This document shows positions 11,632 through 21,949 of a DNA stretch of 64,000 nt, piece after piece (the first letter of the stretch is position 1; every line of letters starts with the position of its first letter). The stretch lies in the NCBI GenBank assembly GCA_031771865.1, contig JASISA010000010.1, positions 2,294,001 through 2,358,000 on the forward strand, given 5' to 3'. The notes below the pieces were generated by a model. That model had not been told where the DNA came from and did not search any database. It saw only the letters and a list, made by a program, of their open reading frames with translations. The position numbers and the translations under genes were made by a program. This DNA is from Nothophaeocryptopus gaeumannii. Its lineage: Eukaryota > Ascomycota > Dothideomycetes > Mycosphaerellales > Mycosphaerellaceae.

Positions 11632-13474
11632 CAATTGGCTCCGAAGGCGACACGGTGCCTTACCTGAATGGTGAAGTTCCCGTAGCTGTGACTAATCAAC
11701 AACATGGAGGGCATCCCGAAGTTCAGGAATTCACGGGCGACGATGCGACGACTCATGGAAGTAGACCGATCGAAGCAGACGTTCTGGTCATAGGAGCCGG
11801 TTTCAGTGGTATCACAGCAATCGATAGGCTTCGCAAGCAGAACATGACCGTGAAATGCTTTGAATCTGGACAATACTTTGGGGGCGTGTGGTATTGGAAT
11901 AGGTGAGTCTAGTTAGCACACTGAGATTTCTGGCTACGTTTGTTCACTGTCTCCCAGATATCCTGGCGCACGAGTAGATTCAGAGGCGCCATTCTACCAG
12001 CTCAACATTCCAGAAGTTTACAAGACATGGAACTTTAGCGAACGCTTCCCAGACCATCGAGAGCTTCGAAAGTACATGTCACATATTGACAAGACACTGG
12101 ATCTTTCCAAGGACACTTGCTTCAATGCTCGAGCAATCGAAGCTAGCCGAGATGAGGCTACAAACGCCTGGACAGTCAAGACCCAGCAAGGCCATGTGGC
12201 GAAGGGGAAGTACCTCATATTATGCACAGGACTACTGCATCAAACATACACGCCCGACTTCCCTGGTATCAACGATTACAAGGGCGCAATCCATCACTCC
12301 GGTGCTTGGCCGGATGACTTCGATCCCAGAGGCAAGAAAATTGGTCTGGTTGGTGCGGGCGCTACAGCTGTCCAGATCACCCAAGAGCTAGGAAAGCAGG
12401 CCGATGAGCTCACAGTGCTCCTACGCCGACCCTCATACTGCCTAGCGATGCAACAGCGACCACTCACAGAAGTAGAGCAGCGCACCTCAAAAGTCTACTA
12501 TCCCATGTTCTTCGAGCAAGGCCGCAACTCCTTCAGCGGCTTCCCAGCCGGTCGCCAGACGAAAGGCGTGCAAGAGGTCAGTGCCAAAGAGCGAGAAGAG
12601 CACTTCGAGCGCATGTGGAACACCGGAGGCTTCCACTTCCAGTTATCAGCTTATAATGATGGAGTTCTGAATCCTGATTCAAACAGCATCATCTATGAGT
12701 GGTGGCGAAAGAAGGTCTGCGAACGTTTGACGGACCCAGAAAAGCAGAAGATTATGGCTCCTGCGAAGCAGCCGTACTACTTTGGCACAAATCGTTCGCC
12801 CTTAGAACAAGATTACTACGAGGTGCTCAATCAACCGAATGTGCATCTACATAACTTGGCAGCCTCGCCATTGAAGAACCTCTCAGAAAAGGGAATGGTG
12901 ATGGCGGATGGCAAGGAGTATGAGTTTGATGTCATCGTCTTGGCCACTGGTTTCGACTCATTCACCGGATCAATCACTAGAATGGGGCTGAAGAACAAGG
13001 ACGGTATTGATATCAAAGATCTTTGGGCCGATGGTGTCTCGACCTATCTTGGCATCACCGTGTCTGGCTTTGTCAACATGTTCATGGCGTATACCCCGCA
13101 GGCCCCAACAGCGCTCTCCAATGGACCGACTATTATCGAGGCACAGGTGGAGACGATTGTGGACTTTATCAAGAAGCTCGAAAGCGAGAACGCGAAGAGT
13201 ATTGAGCCGAAGCCAGAGGCCGAGGTGGAGTGGAAGACATCACTGAATGAAATGACCAAGCACACGCTCTTCCCGTTCACAGACTCCTGGTGGAACGGGG
13301 CAAATATCCCAGGAAAGAAGGTGAGTAAAGACTATCTCCGTTTTTAAGCAGTAAACTAATATCTTTCCCCAGGCGGAGAACATGAGCTATATCGCCGGTA
13401 TCAACCTGTATGAGGCACAGTGCCGGGCAACCATGGATGGATGGAAGGGATTCGAAGTAGCGGCTGCGAGCTGA
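11632..13474 (+). CDS. Flavin-dependent Baeyer-Villiger monooxygenase (type I)
   Basis: Class B flavoprotein that inserts oxygen next to a ketone using FAD and NADPH. Exons end at 11902, run 11958-13320 and 13373-13474, with 55- and 52-nt GT-AG introns, giving at least 570 aa. Visible motifs in order: FAD-binding VIGAGFSGI; FGGVWYWNRYPGARVDSE, completed across intron 1; the BVMO fingerprint region YKGAIHHSGAWP; the NADPH Rossmann loop GLVGAGATAVQ; and the ATGF motif in LATGFDSFTG. The 5' end is unresolved: no in-frame ATG lies between the upstream stop at 11625 and the FAD motif. An AG acceptor at 11630-11631 suggests a short first exon upstream that I cannot place. Neighbours suggest a secondary-metabolite role: a product ester could be cut by the alpha/beta hydrolase at 15.4-16.3 kb. 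Confidence 0.85.
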
Positions 13475-13819
13475 CCGAACATTAGATCGCTAATATACAT
13501 AGAGCCTCAACAACATACGTTGCAGCTATCTGACTGCGGTCCTGCAGATTCCATCAGGGTGGAGATTGATGGCAACATATGCATTGCATATCGTTTGGCA
13601 TGGGCCAGATTCAAAGCTACATGATCCAGCGGGTAGAACGCATCCCCGGTGAGCTGATGATCTATCTCTAATACAGCTTCTTGCTCAAGACTCGTTCTTC
13701 ACGAACAGTGGCTCAACGGCGAAGGACTGACCGTCGAGCTCCTGCAGCATCGCAGTCTCTTCAAACACGTCTCTAATCGAAGAATCGCTCAGCAAAGACG
13801 CCACCAACGACGATATTAA

Positions 13820-15270
13820 GCACAGAACGAGCACACTCACTAGGACACCCTCCTCGATCAGCGCTCAAGAAGCCCAAGCCCTCAGACTCGATGACACGAA
13901 AGCAACGCAAAGATCTGTCGCCCACAAGCTTGATACCCGCCTCCTGCATGTTCTTTCATTCATGTGCCTCTTCAACGCCATCGATCGGAAACATTTGGGC
14001 AACGCAAAGACAAATACTCTCCTCGAAGACCTGAATATGACAGGAGACCAATATAGCCTCACACTCGTCCTCTTCTAAGTAACGTTCTGCGGCTTCGACG
14101 TCCCCGCCAACATACTCCTCAAGAAATCGAGAGGGAAGATAATGCTGCCATCGATGATGCTAGCTTGGGGTTCTGTCACGCTGCTGCAGTGTGCGGCGTA
14201 CAAGTGGGCAGGGTTTCTGGCGTGCAGAATGTTTATGTCTTTATTCGAAGCGGGATTCATGGTAAGACTGCACACGAATTCATCCAGTCTTCTCGGCTCA
14301 CAACGTACTGACCCTGCTTCTTCAGGCTGGAGTCATGTATTACCTCACAACATTTTATAGGAGAAATAAGCTAGCGTTGAGGATCTCTTTGTTCTATGGT
14401 GCTGCAACGCTTGCCGGAGCCTTCAGTAGCTTGATCGCATTCGGGGTGTTTCAGATATGGGACTCGAGTGTAGCTGGATGGAAGTGTGGTAGGTCGTGGG
14501 AGATTCAACTGCGCTGAACCCAATGACTAACATGTGCAGGTCCATGATCGTTGAAGGCAGAGGGGCAGTAGTGCTCGCTCTTTTCGCCTGCTGGTACCTC
14601 CCGTAAAACGTGAAGCAGTTCCATTGGTTCTCTGCCGAAGAGCAACTCATCGCTGCAACGTATGCTCCACGACGGCTCTGCGGAGATTAACGAGTCTTTC
14701 ATTCTTAGGCAATCTCTCAAGACGCTTATCCCAGTCTTGGTGAAGAGTCTTGGCTTCAGTAAAGTACAGACGAACTTTTACACTGTTGCACCATACTGCG
14801 TGGGAACAGTAGTCTTGTTGTTGACGGCGTTCTCGTCCGATCATTCCCGCGAGCGCTCATATCACCTGGCAGGCACCATGACTGTCACGCTCATGGGCTT
14901 CGTAATTCTCGCAGCCGTGGATGTTACTCATCATCAAGCAGTTGGGTACTTCGCCTGCTTCATGCTGACAGCTGATGCCTTCATTCCTTCATGCATCTTG
15001 CACGCCTGGCACAAGAACAACCATATCTCAGAGAACGATCGCACTGCAGCGACGGGCTTCCACGGTGGTATTGTAAGCAGTCTCAGCTTCTAAGCTGATA
15101 CGGCGCCGAGATACATACCTGCGTTTATCAGCGGAGCCGCGCTACAAGCCTTCGGTATTGTGTTGGTGCTCGGAATGGGAAGCTGGTATAGATGGGACAA
15201 TCAAAGGAGAGATAAGCAACAGGATGGGAAGACGAAGGCAGCGGAGGTCGATACCGCTAATCTGTCTACT
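13820..15270 (+). pseudogene. MFS transporter pseudogene (allantoate/nicotinate permease-like, ACS family)
   Basis: Remnant of a 12-TM anion:cation symporter. Family segments appear in order but in broken frames: N-terminal AHKLDTRLLHVLSFMCLFNAI with RKHLGNA; TLVLF then TAA then VTFCGFDVPANILLKK (14076); a segment around LPSMMLAWGS to SLFEAGF; AGVMYYLTTFYRR after a likely intron near 14262-14325; LFACWYLP then TAA then NVKQFHWFSAEEQ; and, after a one-base frameshift near 14660, the C-terminal half to about 15240, with another TAA near 15091. Part of the seventh helix is missing. The stops are not C-to-T changes in CpA context, so decay here looks like ordinary drift, not RIP. It lies tail-to-tail with the hydrolase gene. 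Confidence 0.75.
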
Positions 15271-15350
15271 GAGTATTCGGATTCTCGTTGTGGCAACAGT
15301 CGATCGTCTGGCGAATCGGACATCTTGATAGACTTCGCATACATGCAGAT

Positions 15351-16343
15351 CTACTTGTTAGCGACCGAAAGAAGTTCGTCCAGCATCCCCTCAACTCTCC
15401 CAAGGAAGATCGAAATGTGTCCTTCATTATCGTATAGATGCTTGTGGAGCTGCTTCTCTGGTATGTTAGCAGCCAGCCATTTGCCGTGCGCATAAGGTAC
15501 CATCAAATCGTCACTCCCTTGATAGAGGAAGACGGGCGCCCGGATATCTTTGACATCTACTCCCCATGGGTTGAGAAATGCCAGGTCATCATCACACCAG
15601 CCATCCGTGTTTGTCTTCAATGCTTGGGCGGTCGTCGTTGTCATGTACTCTCCAAGATCGGCATCCTCTAGAAGGGCTTTCTTGTCCATGTCCGGAAGAA
15701 TAGAAGACATGGCTTCCACCAGACCAGCGACATCAGTGTTCAGCATGCCTTTACGTTCGCCCATGAGGAACCTCTGCAGCTCTTCTTCACCTTTCATGCA
15801 AGCCTCAAACTCGTTGATGTCTTAGAAGTGGTCAGCATTACTATTTAGCATAGAAGTCATAAGACTTACTGTCTTGACCCTGCCCGGCTAACCAGTCCAA
15901 GCCTTCGCCATCATAGGGTGCAACACCAGCAATAGCAAGAGATGCAATGCACTGATTCAGTTTGGCCGCGCATGCAAGCGCATAAGGTCCTGCACATGCA
16001 GATCAGCATACTGTCCACAGCCCTGTTGAATCTTCTCTGGCTCACCTCCACCACTCCAACCACCCACGAGACATTTCTTATGACCCAGATGCTCCAGTAG
16101 CGCTTCGGCATCCTTAATGCCGTCAATGACACGACGCCCTAGATGCCGCGAGGAGTTGCCATATCCTGGACGAGAGAAAGTGATGAGGCTAATGCCTTTC
16201 TTTTCGCAGGCCTTGACAAGTGATGGAACGGGAATATATCCGCTTGGTGTCCCGTGAAACCAGAGTAGAGGTAGGCCGTTCTGCTCGCCGGTGACTGCAT
16301 ATTCCAGCTCGCGGCCGTCCGGTAATAGAAGCTGGGTTGCCAT
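15351..16343 (-). CDS. Alpha/beta-hydrolase fold protein
   Basis: Predicted 295 aa from three exons, 16343-16046, 15989-15870 and 15820-15351, with 56- and 49-nt introns (GTGAGC/CAG and GTAAGT/AAG). The fold signatures are clear: oxyanion loop FHGTPSG at about 29-35, nucleophile elbow GGWSGGG with Ser97, a late acidic stretch YQGSDDLMVP, and the catalytic His in DNEGHIS at about 274. There is no signal peptide, so it is probably cytosolic. The family includes esterases, lactonases and epoxide hydrolases; the exact reaction is unknown. Its closeness to a Baeyer-Villiger monooxygenase suggests ester or lactone cleavage, which is inference. It is transcribed toward the MFS pseudogene. Confidence 0.85.
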
Positions 16344-16670
16344 GATCTGGCAAGGCGGCTAATGCCGGTCTACTGAAGATAAAGCACGGAATTGAATACA
16401 GACCAGAGATGGGAAGAAGCTCTTATGCAAGGAAAAACTTGACCGCTTGCCGATACACGCACTGCTTTTGAATCGCAGTTCAAGATACCACAGCATGCTT
16501 ACGAGATGGGTCCTGCGCCAAGACTAGTCAACTTCAGTAAGGTGATTGTGGGGTCGGCCTTCCACCTAGTCGAGGCTCGTCCACGACCATGTATTTGGAT
16601 AGAAGGTTTCCCGGCTTGGCGCACAACCCTATATGGCGCACAGACTCATATGGTCCATGCACCTATCTTT
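16344..16670. other. Promoter region of the hydrolase and edge of the repeat block
   Basis: GC-balanced DNA upstream of the hydrolase start. Base composition flips to TA-rich at about 16665-16680, a sharp boundary to RIP-mutated DNA. No gene is seen. Confidence 0.6.
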
Positions 16671-16679
16671 GTCAGTAAA

Positions 16680-17795
16680 TAACTCGATAACTATAGATTA
16701 GATTAAGAAGGCGCTTATAGATCTAAGACTATTAGATAAGCCGAATATATCTAAGATAGTAAAGAAGTTTAAAATAGAAAGATCCAAGCTATTAAAAGTA
16801 TAGAATAGCAAATAAGGGACTAAGTAGTAGTAGTATAAAAATAATCGAGTTTTAAATAACTAATAGGAGTATAACCTTTACGAATATATTAAGGATCTTA
16901 CTAACTATAGTATCCCTCCTACTACTATAATATTAAGGAACTTCGCCTTTAATATCGTACGTTACTTACCTAGAAAGAACTAGCCTACTACTTTTATAAA
17001 AAGGTACTCTAATATTTTAGATACTAGCTATCTTTTAGGCCTAGATAAAGCAAGATCTTAGGCTAATAATAAAAAGTACTATACCCTATACTTTAGCCTC
17101 CTTGAAAAGAAGATCTAAAAGTATAATATCTAGCTAAATAATATAGTTAATATCGAAAATCGCTAAGTAAAAGTAACCTTCTTACCTAGTAGAGGAAGTA
17201 GTAGACTTAGATTAGTATAGGTAGATAGTAGAGGAACTTAGTCTTTACTATCTTATAGCTATAAAAGGTATATAGTACTATATAGGAACTAATATTATAT
17301 TAATTATATTAACTATATAGTAATATAAAAGGTAGCCTTCTTTATCTCCTAAGAATATTATACCTAAGGCTAATATACTAAGAAATGCCTTAGGTAACCT
17401 AATATAAGTAGCTAGGGTCTATACTATATAACTTTCCTTAATAGCTATACTTTCTAATACTCCTACTTAGATATTAAGGGCAAGTACCCTTATATAGTAT
17501 ATAACTTCCTCTATAATTACCTATATATAAGTTATAAGTAGCTTAGTTAAGTTAGTAGGCCCTTAAAACTAGAGGAACTAATTAGCTACTATTACTAATA
17601 CTAGAGATCGACTAAAAACTACTATCTCTTTTCTTAAGGTAAAACTTTTAAGACGACTAGGTAATTGAACTATTCCTTTAACTTATACTTAGAAACTAAC
17701 TCTTTTTAGAATAGTAGGTACTAGGTAGAGCTAGAGATAGCCGGGCCTCTAAATACTATCTATAGATAAGATTAGGTCCTTCTCTCCTTAGTTTA
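16680..17795 (+). mobile_element. Fot1/pogo-type DNA transposon relic
   Basis: On the plus strand, reading TAG as former Gln/Trp, the frame gives a pogo/Fot1 transposase N-terminus: KPNISKIVKKFKIERSKL (HTH), then a block like EYNLYEYIKDLTNYSIPPT, then ILRNFAFNIVRYLPRKNQ and FIKRYSNILDT. These correspond to the CENP-B/HTH_Tnp_Tc5 region of the family. No intact catalytic DDE block was recognised and every frame has many stops. It sits at the left edge of the 14-kb repeat block, mirroring the pogo relic at 6.2-7.4 kb on the other side of the gene island. Confidence 0.6.
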
Positions 17796-17799
17796 CTAC

Positions 17800-18147
17800 T
17801 GTTACGGACCGTCTCCTCTGTCACGTGGATAGGCCTAGGAAGTGTCGAACCCCGGAATGTCTCTTTGGTAACAGAGTCTTGAGAAGTGTAACCTTTACTC
17901 AAGAGAGTAGTATTGAGAGATTGAGTTGAGCACGAAGCTCCTATCTACCTCAGTAGAGAACGTGATCTATATACACATAGGAGATTCGTGTGCTCTCCTT
18001 GCTTTCTCTGCTTCCTGTGCTTCCGGTGGAAGCACTGCGAGCGACGAGAGTACTGTGAGCGAGCTGCAGCGGAACCTCCCGAGGCTGAGCTGCAGACCCG
18101 CGCTTAGACTGGTTGGCTGCCATCGCCTCTCGGTTCCATCCGTAACA
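17800..18147 (+). repeat. Solo-type LTR, not RIP-mutated (348 bp)
   Basis: The segment starts TGTTACGG and ends CCGTAACA, the TG...CA ends of an LTR with an 8-bp terminal inverted repeat. It is GC-balanced and retains CpA and CpG, in sharp contrast to the TA-saturated DNA on both sides. No second copy was found in the window, so it is either a solo LTR or the surviving LTR of the element at its right. The orientation is arbitrary. Confidence 0.65.
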
Positions 18148-18149
18148 AC

Positions 18150-18530
18150 TACCTCTACCCTCCTCTACTAGGATAGAAACCGAGTCTTAGTAGCCTACTA
18201 GAATATCCTTAGTACTAATCTTCTAGCCTTCTATAACTCTATTAATATCTTAGCTAATAATAAGGGTATTTAGGTTAGTACTATATATAAGATAGATAAT
18301 ATATTTCTAGATAACTTTAAAGGTTACGATACTATATCTACTAAGTTTATAGAGTTTCTAGTTAAGGAGTTATATATTAGTTTAATCTAGGATACCCCTT
18401 TAAGCTAGAGCTAGATTATCTTCTACTAGTAGAGTTTAGAGGATATTAAGAGTAATGCAAGGGCCTAGATAATAGCTAGGATTAGAGAGTATATAGCTGT
18501 CTTTAAGAAAGCCTAAGGTTAGGCTTCCCT
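18150..18530 (+). mobile_element. Unidentified retroelement relic next to the LTR
   Basis: On the plus strand, reading TAG as Gln/Trp, a coding-like frame runs from the LTR edge, including IDNIFLDNFKGYDTISTKF and ARIREYIAVFKKA. It could be the start of a gag gene belonging to the LTR, but I do not recognise a family. All frames carry stops. Confidence 0.35.
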
Positions 18531-18839
18531 TCTAAATTTAAAGACTCTCTTAATTTCCTTATTCTCTTTCCTCTTATCTTTTCCTTTTACTCCCTTAAGA
18601 GTTTAATCTAGTAGATAAACTCCTAGAACTAGGGTCTATTCTTTAGTTTTATAAGCCTATTAGCTACTATTTCTTTTATTAGGGTATATTTAACTTTAAT
18701 TTTTCTTTACTACTATAACCTCCTAACTATATTATAGATAATTTTAATATATTTTAATCTCTTATAGATATAGGTATCTTTAACTAGAGTTAGAGCTACT
18801 TAATTGTCTCCTTTAATAAGAATAGGAATAATTCCTTTA

Positions 18840-21800
18840 ACTAGCTCTCTCTTCGCTTATACTAGTAGTTAGAATAGATATTCTCCTACTAACTCTAGGT
18901 AACCTATCTCCCTTAAGAGTACTACAAGGAACTAAGATTATTTAGTACAAGCGTTTATAGCTATATACTTAGCTTCTATTATTAACGTTACTACTAACTT
19001 TTACTTCTTACTTATCTAGGAAATAGGAGCTCTATAAAGGAGGAAAATATATCCTAGGATTAAGACTCTATCTATTTTATCTATCGTAAAATTAGAGTCT
19101 AAGAATCTAACTAGGGTATTTGTTCTAGTCTTCCTAAAGATAAGGCTAAGTTCTAAAGAAGTCTATAGATATCTTATTAACTTCTTTAACGCTTATCTAT
19201 AGTATCTTATTAGATCTAAGATATAAGAAGTAAGCCTTCTAATCGAAAATACGATATTAGGCCTTATTATAGGATCTAGTAACTCTTAAATTCTCGCTAG
19301 TCGTCCCCTCTCTTTCCTAACTAGTATCGTGTTTAGCTTATATTTACTAGTTATCCTAAGATTAAGGGATCTACCTAGTTCTACTTCGAAGAAGGAGATA
19401 TTTGAGTATTGTTTAATATCTCTTATATCCGGCTCCTAGAATAACTAAGCTTTATTTATATCTTTAACGTAGCTAATAAATATAGTATCTTTCCTACGAT
19501 TTATAAGCTTATCTTACTATTTACTCTTTAGGTATAAGTTCTTATCTATATATACTACTACTTAGTATCCCTAAACCTAGAGGTAATTAACTAAAGGTTT
19601 AATCCTAGTATAAGCCTCTTCTAGCGTTATCTTCTTATTATTAATCTCGGGTCTATTTAGGAGTAGGTTCTAAACTATTATTTAGGTAAGTAGTACTTCT
19701 AGCTAGAAATCCATAGGTATCTTTACTTCCTTAAGTATAGCTCTAATCGACTCTTCTAAGGTCTAGATTAAGCGTTTAACTACTCTATTCTAGAGAGAGT
19801 TGTAGGCCTTAGTACTATAATTAGAAATACCTAATTCCTTCTCCTACTAATAGAGGAGAGTAAGTAATTTAGGAGTATTGTCTAATCTAACTACCTTAAG
19901 TCTTACAAGAGTCCTTCTCTCTTCCTTAAGCCTCTAATAAGTTAGGGCTTCGAGGGTATCCTTTCGCTTAACGAGTAGGAATCCCTATTTCTTCTAAGAA
20001 AAGTTATCTATAATCTTAAGCTAGTATCTAAATCCGCGTCTTAATAAAGGGAGTAGTCTATATATATTAATTAATACGAGCGCTAGGATCTCTTCCTTTT
20101 ACTAGGTTACCTTTTTAAGGTACTTCTTTAATTTTACTAACGAATATACTTAGTACTAGTAGTCTTCTTTGTCCTTTAGTACTAGGATTAGGCTCTAAAG
20201 AGTTGTAACTTTATAGGCATTATAGAGTAATCTAGATCCAAGGTAATAGAATCTCCTATACTATAGCTCCTACTACTTTCGAGTCTTATCTATTAGTATA
20301 GGTAAGGTAACTTCTACCTTACTAACCTCTAAGCTTAGTATAGAGTATACTTTCTCTTCTCTTTCTTAGAGTAATAAGGAAATGTCTTTAATAAAGGGGA
20401 TACCTCTACGAAGACGAGTTTAGATAACCTCCTTCCCTAAAGGAGAAGTTAATAAGAACGAGAGTAGTTAAATAGAGAACTATTTACTTAAATAAGTCTA
20501 AGATACAAGGTTAACTCTAAGACCTAGAATAAGAAGGATATAGTCTAGAATAATAGTCTTTCTACTTCTTCTACTTAAAATTACTTGTCTTATATATATT
20601 ACTTTAATATAACTTCCTCCTACCTTTACCTAGACCTTCTTTACTAAAGGAGTCTTAGTTCTAAATAAGGTAGGCTAGTTAGTTATATAGGATAAGGTAC
20701 AAGAGTTAAGTAGCTATTCTAACTTTAGATACTTACCTTTTACCTCTATAGTTAAGTATACTACTTTATCCTAGTTATCTTTATTAGATAGAATATCTAA
20801 ATCCTTATTAGATAAAGCGGAGTAGTCTAACTCCTAGGCTATAAATCCCTTCTTCTTTTACCTAGTTTAAGTCCCTTTTCCTACCTTTAGGCTAGCTACC
20901 TAATTAGATAGCTTCTTAATCTAGGCCTTAAGGTTATTAAGTAATAACTTCTTACTTAATAGGCCTCTCCTTTACCTTAGTAGGGATCTCTTTCTTCCCC
21001 TAGTCTTAGAACTAGATCTAATAGTTAGCTTCTCTAAGGTTAGCTCTTGTCTCTAAGACTTCTTAATAAACTACCTAGCTATAAGTAGGCTTAGGTAGTC
21101 TTTTAGCTAGTAAGGTCCTTTATAGAGGTAGTATAAGTTTTTCTTCTAATAGATAGTAGCGTACGTATAACCTTTAGTACTATCTCTTACCTCTTAGGTA
21201 CGAAGAAGGAGGAGTTAGGTATTAATGTCCAAGTCCTTCTAAGTAAGGATTGTATCCTTAGTAATAGAGAACCTTTTAGGTAGAGTATTAAGTAGTATCT
21301 TTATACGCCTTACTTTCTCCCTATAGTATATCTCTTAGGTATTAATATTACTAATTCGCTTCGTAATCTTTACCTATACCTTATTAATTGTCTCCTCTTT
21401 AGTTATCTTAAAGCTAACTAGTTCCCTTATAAGGGCTATCGACTTAGTAGGAAAGACTTTATAGTACATATTATATAGGTATACCTAAATGTCTACGGCT
21501 CGTTAGTTAATAATAGTAGATAAAACCTCGTTCTTATTATCTTCTAAGATCCTACCCCTAATCTTAAATCGCGCGCTTACGTTCTTTAATAAGTAGCCTT
21601 CGGTCGTAGTAATATTTACGATTATATTCTACTAGGTAGTAGTTGTAATCGTTGTCTTATTTCCTATATAGGTAGTTACTAGTAGGTTATTAATTATCGA
21701 CTAGTATCCTTTTCCTTTAAGGCGATCTCTTATAAGCCTAAACTATCTCTACTAGTTAGTTCTATCTAGTATAGGGATCCTAAAACCCCTTATCTCGTCC

Positions 21801-21850
21801 GATTCTATTATAGAGGCTATTGTAACTAGTAGAAGTATATTATCTTAATA
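18840..21850 (-). mobile_element. Ty1/Copia LTR-retrotransposon relic
   Basis: Read on the minus strand. A gag-like region lies at about 21850-20900 (basic frames with ALIRELVSFKITKEE, UBN2-like). RT core remnants near 19480 read TIFISYV-x-DI, where a DD motif is expected. A clear Copia RNase H lies at 19110-18870, including GYIFLLYRAPIS, ISKK, then IIEA[E/K]YIAI and the following Cys-Thr-Lys-Gln block. Trp/Gln codons are TAG throughout. No flanking LTR pair was found, and the LTR at 17800 does not obviously belong to it. It is fully inactivated by RIP. Confidence 0.7.
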
Positions 21851-21872
21851 AAAGAACGAACGCTTCTAGTAA

Positions 21873-21873
21873 T

Positions 21874-21903
<30 letters not shown>
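21873..21903. repeat. (AAT)n microsatellite
   Basis: About nine AAT/ATA units in a row, ending in AAATAAAT, between the Copia relic and LINE copy C. It lies near the expected 3' end of the minus-strand LINE but is not a clean tail. Confidence 0.8.
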
Positions 21904-21904
<1 letters not shown>

Positions 21905-21949
21905 GTATTCGAGCTAGCTATAGGCCGTGCCCCTTCTAGTATATCTATA

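Noticed and set aside
21873..21903. (AAT)n run as the 3' tail of LINE copy C
   Set aside because: It is separated from the shared LINE sequence by about 60 bp and is absent from copy A, so linkage is not shown.
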